Assembly (NCBI GenBank): GCA_002438065.1 | Contig: DJSP01000069.1 | Location: forward strand, 1-12,423 | DNA length: 12,423 nucleotides | DNA from: Caryophanales bacterium UBA6331 | GTDB taxonomy: Bacteria > Bacillota_I > Bacilli_A > RF39 > UBA660 | Reading direction: 5' to 3' | Shown here: in pieces, positions 7,049 through 12,423 of the stretch | Layout: each line of letters begins with the position of its first letter | Position numbering within the stretch: position 1 is the stretch's first letter | Position numbers and translations under genes: made by a program | Notes under the pieces: generated by a model | Told to the model about the DNA's origin: nothing | The model's input: the letters and a program-made list of their open reading frames with translations, nothing else | Database searches by the model: none

Positions 7049-8017
7049 GTGAATTTGTTTGATGAAATTAAACCAATATATTATATTGATAACGAGATGA
7101 ATGATTTATTGAATGATATTAATAAGAAACTTAAAAATATAAATGTTAATGATAAAAAGAAAAGAAAATATATGATTTCAAAATCTAAAATAAGATCAAT
7201 TCATTCTTCACTTGCAATTGAAGCTAATTCACTATCTTTATTTGACGTAGAAAACATATCAGAAAATAAACAAATATTTGGCAAAAAAGATGAAGTACAA
7301 GAAGTTAAAAATGCATTTGAAACATATAATCATATAAATGAATATAATTATAAAAGTGAAAATGATTTATTAAAATTACATGGGCTAATGATGAAATACT
7401 TTGATGAGGATAATGGTAATTATAGAAATCATGGAGAAGGAGTTAAAAGAAAAGATGAAATAATATATATGGCACCTGAATCTATTTTGGTTCCATCTTT
7501 AATGAAAAGCTTATTTGAATACATAAATAACAGTGATTTAAATATTATTATTTTATCTGCAATATTTCATTATTACTTTGTTGCCATTCATCCTTTTTCA
7601 GATGGGAATGGAAGATGTACAAGATTTTGGGTAACACTAATGTTAATAAATTATGATAAAAACTTTGAATTTATACCATTAGAAGAGGAAATATACTTGA
7701 ATCAAAAAAAATACTATTCATCAATAGCAGAATGTCATAATAATGGGAATGCAAATGTTTTTATAAAGTTTATTTTACAAACAATTAATTCATCGATAGA
7801 TAAATTGATAAAAAATAGTAATTTTATTCTTAATGATATTCAAAATAAAATATTAGAATTGATAACAAATAATAATAGAATAACTCAAAATGAAATAGCA
7901 GATATAACTAATGTTAGCGTAAGAACTATTAAAAGAAATTTTAAAATATTAATTGATAAATCAATAATTGAAAGAAATGGTTCTGACAAAACAGGATATT
8001 GGCAAATACTAAAATAA
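7049..8017 (+). CDS. Fic-family AMPylase-type protein, class II, with C-terminal winged helix
   Basis: Fic enzymes transfer AMP or another nucleotide group onto hydroxyl side chains of target proteins. This 322-residue product has the catalytic loop HPFSDGNGRCTR (181-192) with catalytic His181, all key residues present. An N-terminal inhibitory helix carries S-L-A-I-E (54-58), the S/TxxxE pattern whose Glu58 blocks productive ATP binding; class II members carry it in the same chain. Residues 262-322 form a winged helix-turn-helix (ITQNEIADITNVSVRTIKR) that may bind DNA. The start is GTG with GAGGAA 8 nt upstream; the in-frame ATG at 7040 runs into TAA. No separate antitoxin gene is present, as expected for class II. 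It is the cargo of cassette 1. The target is unknown. Confidence 0.92.
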   Translation: MNLFDEIKPIYYIDNEMNDLLNDINKKLKNINVNDKKKRKYMISKSKIRSIHSSLAIEANSLSLFDVENISENKQIFGKKDEVQEVKNAFETYNHINEYNYKSENDLLKLHGLMMKYFDEDNGNYRNHGEGVKRKDEIIYMAPESILVPSLMKSLFEYINNSDLNIIILSAIFHYYFVAIHPFSDGNGRCTRFWVTLMLINYDKNFEFIPLEEEIYLNQKKYYSSIAECHNNGNANVFIKFILQTINSSIDKLIKNSNFILNDIQNKILELITNNNRITQNEIADITNVSVRTIKRNFKILIDKSIIERNGSDKTGYWQILK

Positions 8018-8083
8018 AAAATTAGGTTTGTTTTCTATTTATTTCATAAAAAATACTTAAATTTAGTAAATTAAATACTAAGA

Positions 8084-8317
8084 ATTATTAAGCAGGATAA
8101 GGGAAATGATAGCACGATCTTAATTTATACTATATAAATAAAGGAATAGTACTGCTATCATTTCTTATTTTGCACTTGCAAAAAGGGATTAAAAATATGT
8201 AAGAATTTATCCAAACGCTTTATTTACCCATTTTAATTAAATGATTTGCAAGATTTAATTTCACTTCCAAGTGTTGGATATGCATTAAAAATGTTAGATG
8301 AATTCTGGATGTTTTAA
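8084..8317. repeat. R1: right conserved block (copy 1)
   Basis: About 234 bp align with 12101-12354. An 11-bp stem AAATGATAGCA (8104-8114) / TGCTATCATTT (8153-8163) encloses TACTAT (8128-8133) / ATAGTA (8146-8151). A second hairpin TTTTGC-ACTT-GCAAAA follows at 8168-8183. The 31 nt from 8153 to 8183 are identical in R2. The long hairpin with its T-rich 3' side may also terminate the Fic transcript. The remaining part (8190-8317) is more diverged and contains a short open stretch LQDLISLPSVGYALKMLDEF that could be a worn protein-coding remnant. Confidence 0.85.
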
Positions 8318-8343
8318 TTTAGTAATAAAATTTACCAAAATGA

Positions 8344-8352
8344 TGGTATAAT
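8344..8352 (+). promoter_or_regulatory. Extended -10 promoter of the lipoprotein gene
   Basis: TGGTATAAT is a perfect extended -10 element, starting transcription near 8359, about 45 nt before the lipoprotein ATG. It lies just outside R1. Confidence 0.6.
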
Positions 8353-8404
8353 TATATATAGAAGTGATAGATAAATAGTAACTTGTTGAAATCGAGGATT
8401 GATT

Positions 8405-8863
8405 ATGAAAAAAACAATTTTAATTATATTATTATGTGTGGTTATGGTATTGGGAATGACTGGTTGTGGAAAGTCAAAAAATGAATTTGATATAGGAAAT
8501 AAGTCTGATATTAAGGTTTCACAAAATGATGTTATAATGACTATTAAAGATGGAACATTAACAAATAAAAGTGCAACTTTAGTTTTAACTAATATTAGTG
8601 ATAAAAATTTTTACTATGGAAATCCTTATGAAATAGAGATTAAAAAAGATGGAGAATGGCATAAAATAAATGTTGAATTATATTTCGATATGCCTGCTTT
8701 TCAACTTTCATCAAAAGAAAGTAAAGAAATTGAACTTGATTGGGAAAATGGGTATGGTAAACTTGCAAAAGGAACTTATAGAATTATAAAAGGAATTGAC
8801 TATGAATACGAAGAAGGAAAATACGAAACTTTCAATGTAGCAGTTGAATTTAATATTGAATAA
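8405..8863 (+). CDS. Lipoprotein with Ig-like domain
   Basis: This is a 152-residue exported lipoprotein. MKK is followed by a hydrophobic stretch and the lipobox M-T-G-C with the lipidated Cys21, so it should be anchored on the outer face of the membrane. The mature part is beta-rich: ATLVLTNIS, YGNPYEIEIKKDGEW, LSSKESKEIELDW, YGKLAKGTYRIIKG. This pattern resembles the small bacterial Ig-like domain found in Bacillota lipoproteins (Big_14-like, from memory). I chose the ATG at 8405 because GAGG is 8 nt upstream; a TTG six bases earlier would be too close to it. The membrane protein gene starts 31 bp downstream, so the two are probably co-transcribed. The role is unknown. Confidence 0.85.
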   Translation: MKKTILIILLCVVMVLGMTGCGKSKNEFDIGNKSDIKVSQNDVIMTIKDGTLTNKSATLVLTNISDKNFYYGNPYEIEIKKDGEWHKINVELYFDMPAFQLSSKESKEIELDWENGYGKLAKGTYRIIKGIDYEYEEGKYETFNVAVEFNIE

Positions 8864-8894
8864 TAAATTACAATTTTGTAAAGGAGAGAATAAA

Positions 8895-9365
8895 ATGAAC
8901 TTAGGTTTTTCATATATAGGTTTAATATTTTTACTTATGCTGTTTATTCCCAATATGATATGGAGTAAAAATAAGCCAAAGGATTATGCAAAATATGAAA
9001 TAAATGAAAACAAAATTTTATTGGCATTAGAAAAAATAGGAGAAGTTTGTAATACTTGTTTAGTTCTGATGTTTACAGATTTTAATATAAACAATATTTC
9101 AAGTTGGTCTATAATATTACTTATAGCATTTCTTTTAATGATATTATATGAGATATATTGGATAAGATATTTTAAAAGTAAAAAGAGAATGAAAGATCAA
9201 TATAGTAGTATATTAGGTATTCCAGTTGCAGGTGCTACTATTCCTGTATTATCATTCTTGCTATTAGGTATATATGGTAAAAATATATTTCTTATTGTAT
9301 CAACAATAATACTAGGGATAGGTCATGTTGGAATACACTTAAATCATAGTAAAGAAATTCGATAA
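8895..9365 (+). CDS. Multi-span membrane protein, unknown function
   Basis: This 156-residue protein has four or five hydrophobic segments (about 4-22, 50-62, 71-92, 107-126 and 130-149). The basic loop RYFKSKKRMK (91-100) should face the cytoplasm. The start at 8895 is set by AAAGGAGAG; an earlier in-frame start at 8844 would overlap the lipoprotein and has no ribosome binding site. The C-terminal GIGHVGIHLNH contains two of three His residues in close spacing, which could bind metal, but I see no established motif. It follows the lipoprotein gene by 31 bp and precedes the XRE regulator gene by 85 bp. I do not recognise the family. Confidence 0.75.
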   Translation: MNLGFSYIGLIFLLMLFIPNMIWSKNKPKDYAKYEINENKILLALEKIGEVCNTCLVLMFTDFNINNISSWSIILLIAFLLMILYEIYWIRYFKSKKRMKDQYSSILGIPVAGATIPVLSFLLLGIYGKNIFLIVSTIILGIGHVGIHLNHSKEIR

Positions 9366-9378
9366 ATTATAATTTAAC

Positions 9379-9398
9379 AAACTCTACGATTAGTTTGG
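9379..9398 (+). other. Inverted repeat before the XRE gene
   Basis: CAAACT (9379-9384) pairs with AGTTTG (9393-9398) around 8 nt. It could be a weak terminator of the membrane protein gene or an operator for the XRE regulator. GATTAGTTTG recurs in the terminator after the XRE gene (10342-10351). Confidence 0.3.
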
Positions 9399-9420
9399 TG
9401 TATTTTAATAACCTTTGTAT

Positions 9421-9426
9421 TATAAT
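9421..9426 (+). promoter_or_regulatory. -10 element of the XRE gene
   Basis: TATAAT lies 30 bp before the ATG. No clear -35 box at standard spacing is visible, which is common for promoters that need an activator. Confidence 0.4.
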
Positions 9427-9450
9427 GTATTTACGAAAGGAGAAATATTT

Positions 9451-10320
9451 ATGAATCAAGAAAGAATTGGAATATTTATAGCAGAACTTCGTAAAGAAAA
9501 AAAGTTGACTCAAATTGATTTAGCAAATAAATTGGGAATTACAGATAGAGCAATATCAAAATGGGAAAATGGTAGAGGTTTGCCAGACTTGTCATTACTG
9601 ACACCATTGTGTGAAATATTAGATGTTTCAATAAATGAATTATTAAGTGGTTCAAGATTAGATAAAAAAGATTATCAAGAAAAACTAGAGAAGAATATTA
9701 TAGATGCAATAGATTATACAGATAAAAAAATTAGGAAAACAAAAAAGATTTTTATAATTATTTTATCAGTTATTATTATGTTTATTGCATTATTTATGGT
9801 AATGTATGGTATAGATATAAATAGAATGAGAAATAATAAATCTGTTATATTCAGTACTTGGGGATATTCGTATGTGCCGCCAATTGACTTAAAAGAAGAA
9901 GAAATAAAACTTGCAATTACGGATTATCTAATTCAAAAAGGAGATAGCGAACCAAAACATAATGACAGTGAAAAAACTTTTGTTAGTATGAGAATATACC
10001 TAATTGAAGAAAAAGAAAAAGATAAACATTATAATATATATGCTTGGGTATTAGATGAAAAATATTACTTGGAAAATGATGAAATAAAACAGGATAGTAG
10101 TTCATCAATTCCATATAAATTTGTTGTAAAAAGTGTTGATGGAAAATTTAGTGTAACGGATTCAAGAATACCAAGAGATGGTAGCGATTATTCAGTTGAT
10201 ATGAAAAACATATTTCCAAGAAGTGTAAGAAATGATATGGATGAAGTACATACTGATGGAACAATTGAAAAGTTAATAATGGATATTCAAAAACAATTAA
10301 ATTTATATTTTCATAAATAA
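9451..10320 (+). CDS. Membrane-anchored XRE-family transcriptional regulator
   Basis: This 289-residue protein has a Cro/CI-type helix-turn-helix at residues 5-66, including LTQIDLANKLGITDRAISKW and the recognition-helix segment ENGRGLPDLSLL. A charged linker (about 68-98) leads to one transmembrane helix (100-120), and the remaining 170 residues would lie outside the cell. Such one-component regulators can sense an extracytoplasmic signal and act on DNA near the membrane. The outer domain (VSMRIYLIEEKEKDKHYNIY and following) is not recognised. I chose the ATG at 9451 because AAAGGAG lies 8 nt upstream and the helix-turn-helix begins right after. The two membrane-linked genes upstream are plausible partners or targets; this is inference. 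A terminator follows at 10342. Confidence 0.88.
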   Translation: MNQERIGIFIAELRKEKKLTQIDLANKLGITDRAISKWENGRGLPDLSLLTPLCEILDVSINELLSGSRLDKKDYQEKLEKNIIDAIDYTDKKIRKTKKIFIIILSVIIMFIALFMVMYGIDINRMRNNKSVIFSTWGYSYVPPIDLKEEEIKLAITDYLIQKGDSEPKHNDSEKTFVSMRIYLIEEKEKDKHYNIYAWVLDEKYYLENDEIKQDSSSSIPYKFVVKSVDGKFSVTDSRIPRDGSDYSVDMKNIFPRSVRNDMDEVHTDGTIEKLIMDIQKQLNLYFHK

Positions 10321-10341
10321 CAAATTACAATGCATTAGTGA

Positions 10342-10375
10342 GATTAGTTTGAAATATAACTAATCATTTTAATTT
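10342..10375 (+). terminator. Terminator of the XRE gene
   Basis: GATTAGTT (10342-10349) pairs with AACTAATC (10358-10365) around an 8-nt loop and is followed by ATTTTAATTT. Confidence 0.7.
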
Positions 10376-10414
10376 ATCGCTTATTTTTAATTCTTTTGTT
10401 TCTATATTTAACAT
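10364..10414 (-). CDS. Possible 16-residue ORF downstream of the L2 RNA (probably a truncated gene start)
   Basis: On the minus strand AAAGGAG sits 8 nt before an ATG (10414) that opens MLNIETKELKISDKLK and stops at TGA inside the XRE terminator hairpin. The ribosome binding site is strong for such a short frame. The matching position next to L1 opens M-I-N-I and stops at once, so the start is homologous but the peptide is not conserved. I favour the first codons of a lost gene or a leader peptide of the mobile unit. Confidence 0.35.
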   Translation of the reverse strand: MLNIETKELKISDKLK

Positions 10415-10436
10415 AAAATCAACTCCTTTAAATAAC

Positions 10437-10461
10437 AAAAAAACTAACTATTTCTAGTTAG
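10437..10461 (-). terminator. Terminator of the L2 RNA
   Basis: On the minus strand CTAACTA-GAAA-TAGTTAG is followed by seven T. Its position and shape match the L1 terminator, with a different stem sequence. Confidence 0.75.
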
Positions 10462-10577
10462 CATTTATTACTCTCAGAAGTTAATTTCCGAGTTTCCTAT
10501 CAATTTGGAGCCATAAAGGTTGAAGTCGGACAACCTTTAATTATCTAAACTATAGGTAGTAATAAACTACTAACTGA
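10437..10577 (-). ncRNA. Predicted structured small RNA in L2
   Basis: This is the second copy of the minus-strand RNA. The extended -10 TGGTATACT lies at 10592-10584. In transcript order it has four hairpins. The first is TAGTAG with CTAC-CTA (10553-10572), fully Watson-Crick here where L1 has a G.U pair. The second is TAAAGGTTG/CAACCTTTA (10514-10539), whose stem and loop core match L1. The third is CTCGGAA/TTCTGAG (10473-10492). The last is the terminator. The third stem and the terminator differ in sequence from L1 but keep length and shape, the mark of selection on structure. As in L1, the third stem pairs fully only as minus-strand RNA. Function unknown. Confidence 0.6.
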
Positions 10578-10600
10578 TATATAAGTATACCATGAAAATA
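10499..10600. repeat. L2: left conserved block (copy 2)
   Basis: About 102 bp align with L1 (6867-6964). Differences include a two-base TA insertion near 10580 and a few substitutions. Similarity ends abruptly just before the cargo promoter in both copies. Confidence 0.9.
10584..10592 (-). promoter_or_regulatory. Extended -10 promoter of the L2 RNA
   Basis: TGGTATACT on the minus strand is identical to the L1 element. Confidence 0.55.
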
Positions 10601-10629
10601 TTAAAAACTTACTAAAAAATATTTGTTTT

Positions 10630-10677
10630 AGTAAATCTCGGCAAAATATTGACATTTGCCGAGATTTACTTTAAAAT
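10630..10677 (+). promoter_or_regulatory. abiE promoter inside a 16-bp perfect dyad (operator)
   Basis: AGTAAATCTCGGCAAA (10630-10645) is perfectly inverted at 10655-10670, separated by 9 nt. TTGACA (10649-10654), a consensus -35, lies in the loop, and TAAAAT (10672-10677) follows after exactly 17 bp. A protein bound to both arms would cover the -35 and the spacer. AbiEi antitoxins are known to bind inverted repeats upstream of abiE and repress it, so this is very likely the autoregulatory site. Confidence 0.8.
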
Positions 10678-10695
10678 TATATTGGGTGATGAAAA

Positions 10696-11238
10696 ATGAT
10701 TTATAGTTATGAAGAAGTAATTGCTAAATATAAAAATAATTATCAATTAAATAAAGCTTTAAAAAATAAAAAAATATTTAAAATTGAATCAGGAATATAT
10801 TCAAATCAAAAATTTGTTAATTATTTATTAATTATTAATAAAAAATATCCTAATGCAGTTTTTACTTCTGATAGTGCTTTTTATTATCATAATTTAACTG
10901 ATGTAATTCCTCAAAAATACTACCTTGCTACAAGTAGAAAAGCGAGCAAGATAACGGATAATAAAGTAAAGCAAATATATATACCAGAAGATAAGTTTGA
11001 TATTGGAGTTACTACAATAAAAGTTGATGGAGTTAAAATTAAGATATATGACAAAGAAAAATTATTAATAGAACTAGTAAAAAACAGTAAAAATATTCCT
11101 TTTGATTATTATAAAGAGATAATAAATAATTATAGAAATATTAGTGATAAACTTGATATGAATAAATTATCTGATTATTTGAACTATTATAAAAATGATA
11201 TTGATTTATTTTTAAAAATACAAAAGGAAGTGTTCTAA
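10696..11238 (+). CDS. abiEi: AbiEi-family antitoxin/repressor (type IV TA)
   Basis: This 180-residue product should counter the AbiEii toxin and repress the operon. The N-terminal winged helix (about 1-40) ends in KNKKIFKIESGIYSN, the typical AbiEi wing (G-x-Y pattern). The next segment, FTSDSAFYYHNLTDVIP (55-71) followed by QKYYLATSRKASKI, is the family core, and the C-terminal half (about 115-180) is helical. The start ATG has only a weak GGGTGAT ahead and lies about 12 nt from the predicted transcription start, so translation may rely on a short leader. Its stop TAA overlaps the abiEii ATG by one base, the usual coupling that keeps antitoxin and toxin in balance. The identification rests on domain pattern plus partner gene. 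Confidence 0.88.
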   Translation: MIYSYEEVIAKYKNNYQLNKALKNKKIFKIESGIYSNQKFVNYLLIINKKYPNAVFTSDSAFYYHNLTDVIPQKYYLATSRKASKITDNKVKQIYIPEDKFDIGVTTIKVDGVKIKIYDKEKLLIELVKNSKNIPFDYYKEIINNYRNISDKLDMNKLSDYLNYYKNDIDLFLKIQKEVF

Positions 11239-12059
11239 TGAATTTACAAGAAATGATACAAAAATACATAGAAAATGGTTATTCAGATGAATTTGCTTCC
11301 TCAAAAGTGTCCCAAGATTTAATACTAACGGCTATCGCAAATAGTAAATATTCTCAAAATATCACTATTAAAGGTGGAGTTGTTATGCATAATATTTCAA
11401 ATGATAAGCGTAGAGCGACTCGTGATTTAGATTTAGATTTTATAAAGTATTCTCTAGATGATAATTCTATTAAAAACTTTATTAATGAATTAAATAAGTC
11501 TATTAATTCTATTAATTTTGAAATAACAGATGAAGTTATTCCATTACACCATCAAGATTATAAAGGTAAAAGAGTATTTTTAAAGATTAGAGATAACTAT
11601 AAAAATGAAATTGATACAAAGTTAGATATTGGAGTTCACAAATTATTTGAACTTGAACAAGAACAATATATGTTTGATTTTAGCATCATTAACTTAGGAG
11701 CCAATTTATTAATTAATTCTCCAGAACAAATTTTTACCGAAAAAATGAAGTCTCTTTTAAAATTTAATATTAGATCAACTAGATATAAAGATATATTTGA
11801 TTTTTATTATTTAATTGACAATAAACTTCTTGATAAGAAAAAACTTGAAAAATGTTTTAAAATTTTAATTTATGATGATAAATCAATAAATGTTAATAAT
11901 ATAAAAGATTTGATAGATCAATTTAAAAAAATTACTGGTTCAAGATTATATAAAATAAATCTTAATAGTCCAAAATATAATTGGTTAGATAAAAATATAG
12001 ATAACGTAATTGATGAAATTAAAGATTATTTAATAACTATGGAAATAGTAACTATTTAA
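11238..12059 (+). CDS. abiEii: AbiEii-family nucleotidyltransferase toxin
   Basis: AbiEii/MenT-type toxins are nucleotidyltransferases that arrest growth, some by modifying tRNA; in phage infection this can abort the infection. The 273-residue product has the family motifs: KGGVVM (45-50) with the Gly-Gly pair, RATRDLDLDF (59-68) with the metal-binding aspartates Asp63/Asp65/Asp67, an acidic-basic DTKLDIG (126-132), SPEQIFTEKMKSLL (161-174) with Lys169, and RYKDIFDFYYL (182-192). All are intact, so the toxin is likely active. AAGGAAG precedes its ATG inside the end of abiEi, and the two genes overlap by one base. R2 begins 41 bp after the stop and its hairpin may terminate the transcript. Confidence 0.9.
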   Translation: MNLQEMIQKYIENGYSDEFASSKVSQDLILTAIANSKYSQNITIKGGVVMHNISNDKRRATRDLDLDFIKYSLDDNSIKNFINELNKSINSINFEITDEVIPLHHQDYKGKRVFLKIRDNYKNEIDTKLDIGVHKLFELEQEQYMFDFSIINLGANLLINSPEQIFTEKMKSLLKFNIRSTRYKDIFDFYYLIDNKLLDKKKLEKCFKILIYDDKSINVNNIKDLIDQFKKITGSRLYKINLNSPKYNWLDKNIDNVIDEIKDYLITMEIVTI

Positions 12060-12100
12060 TGATAAAGTACACTAAAAATGAAGTTTATTTTTATTACTAT

Positions 12101-12354
12101 ATTATTAAGCAGGATTAAGAGTATGATAGCACTAGTATACTTAATGTCTTATAAATAAAGACTTTATAGTGCTATCATTTCTTATTTTGCACTTGCAAAA
12201 TTGAGTTAAAAATATGTAAGAACTCTTCCATACTTTTGATTTTAACCTTTTGATTAAAGCGTTTGCGAGGTTATATTTTTCTTCCAATAGTTGGATATAG
12301 ACTAGGTAATGTTGGATGGATCTTGGACGCATCAAGTCAATGATAGAATTTTAA
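12101..12354. repeat. R2: right conserved block (copy 2)
   Basis: About 254 bp align with R1. A 12-bp stem ATGATAGCACTA (12123-12134) / TAGTGCTATCAT (12167-12178) encloses GTCTT (12146-12150) / AAGAC (12158-12162) with loop ATAAATA. The hairpin TTTTGC-ACTT-GCAAAA follows at 12185-12200. The inner stems differ from R1 but the ATAAATA loop is kept. The 3' half is diverged, with several indels relative to R1. A minus-strand open stretch across 12141-12335 has no good start and is interrupted in R1, so I do not call it a gene. Confidence 0.85.
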
Positions 12355-12356
12355 TT

Positions 12357-12423
12357 AACTTGGTTTATAATATACTAGATTTTATTTAAAAACCAGTTTA
12401 AAGGAGACTGCTGAAAAAGTATT
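12357..12423 (+). promoter_or_regulatory. Promoter-like sequence at the window end
   Basis: TATAAT at 12366-12371 is flanked by an imperfect inverted repeat (AACT-T-GGTTT at 12357-12366 and AAACCAGTT at 12390-12398). AAAGGAG follows at 12400-12406. This looks like the start of a further gene on the plus strand whose start codon is beyond the window or not recognisable. Confidence 0.35.

Larger units (their letters stand above)
6761..8317 (+). mobile_element. Cassette 1: L1 - Fic - R1
   Basis: The Fic gene sits between a left block (L1) and a right block (R1) that are both homologous to the blocks flanking the AbiE pair (L2 and R2), in the same order and orientation. No transposase or recombinase gene is intact inside, and I could not define target-site duplications. 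Mobility is inferred from the repeated architecture around unrelated cargo. Confidence 0.5.
10364..12354 (+). mobile_element. Cassette 2: L2 - AbiEi/AbiEii - R2
   Basis: This has the same layout as cassette 1 with a different cargo. The L2 core (10499-10600), its minus-strand RNA, the abiE pair and R2 (12101-12354) follow in the same order and orientation. Flanking similarity stops at the cargo promoters on the left and close to the cargo stop codon on the right. No intact mobility gene is present. Confidence 0.5.

Noticed and set aside
8084..8200. Integron attC or pdif recombination site
   Set aside because: No integrase core-site motifs and no Xer-type paired half-sites; the hairpin is longer and located differently from pdif modules.
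8242..8316. IS110-type transposase C-terminal remnant (LISLPSVGYALKMLDEF)
   Set aside because: It is only a loose resemblance to the LxSIPGIG motif, too short, and the R2 copy does not keep the frame. A bridge-RNA reading of the L or R hairpins is therefore not supported.
8711..8953. Minus-strand frame across the lipoprotein and membrane protein genes
   Set aside because: It overlaps two genes with clear starts and is rich in Phe/Ser/Asn as expected for an antisense shadow of AT-rich DNA.
12141..12335. Protein gene on the minus strand across R2
   Set aside because: It has a TTG start with no ribosome binding site, overlaps the conserved hairpins, and the homologous frame in R1 is interrupted by several stops.
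1..12423. UGA read as tryptophan
   Set aside because: The tryptophan positions I checked in recognised proteins are TGG, and using UGA as a sense codon would not repair the pseudogenes.

Overview
The window is a very AT-rich stretch of a low-GC Gram-positive-type genome (Bacillota/Mycoplasmatota-like). Good AGGAGG-type ribosome binding sites, sigmaA-type and extended -10 promoters, a lipoprotein with a lipobox and an XRE regulator with a membrane anchor all fit that. TGG is the tryptophan codon wherever I checked, and stops are TAA or TAG, so there is no sign of a UGA=Trp code. I cannot name the genus from sequence alone.

Region 1 (1-4397) looks like ordinary chromosome. It holds a tRNA-Asn(GTT) with its own promoter and terminator. 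On the minus strand follow a two-gene alkylation-repair operon (ogt then tag, overlapping by 8 bp) and a HAD hydrolase plus S41-like peptidase pair. A divergent 312-residue gene of unknown function closes the region.

Region 2 (4415-6600) is a decayed retron. An extended -10 promoter drives a predicted msr-msd RNA with a1/a2 ends and several hairpins. The retron-type reverse transcriptase gene behind it keeps its palm motifs, but it is frameshifted in a G5 run at the VTG motif and appears to lack its thumb. The following reading frame, perhaps an effector, is broken by a stop codon, an exact 13-bp tandem duplication and a further indel. A terminator closes the unit.

Region 3 (about 6750-12354) is the most interesting part. 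Two unrelated toxin-type modules, a class II Fic protein and an AbiEi/AbiEii type IV toxin-antitoxin pair, have the same architecture. Each has a homologous left block (L1 and L2, about 100 bp of conserved core), then the cargo on the plus strand, then a homologous right block (R1 and R2, about 240 bp). Each L block appears to encode a divergent minus-strand RNA of about 140 nt. It has a conserved extended -10 promoter, stems whose sequences differ between copies while pairing is kept (with G.U wobbles only on the minus strand), and a terminator. Each R block carries a long hairpin with changed inner stems and a 31-nt identical segment. I read these as two copies of one undescribed cargo-swapping cassette. 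Between them lies a three-gene block: a lipoprotein with an Ig-like domain, a multi-span membrane protein and a membrane-anchored XRE regulator.

Functionally, regions 2 and 3 form a defence/addiction cluster: a retron remnant, Fic and AbiE. The Fic promoter carries a 12-bp tandem repeat and the AbiE promoter a 16-bp perfect dyad with the -35 box in its loop, so both modules look self-regulated.
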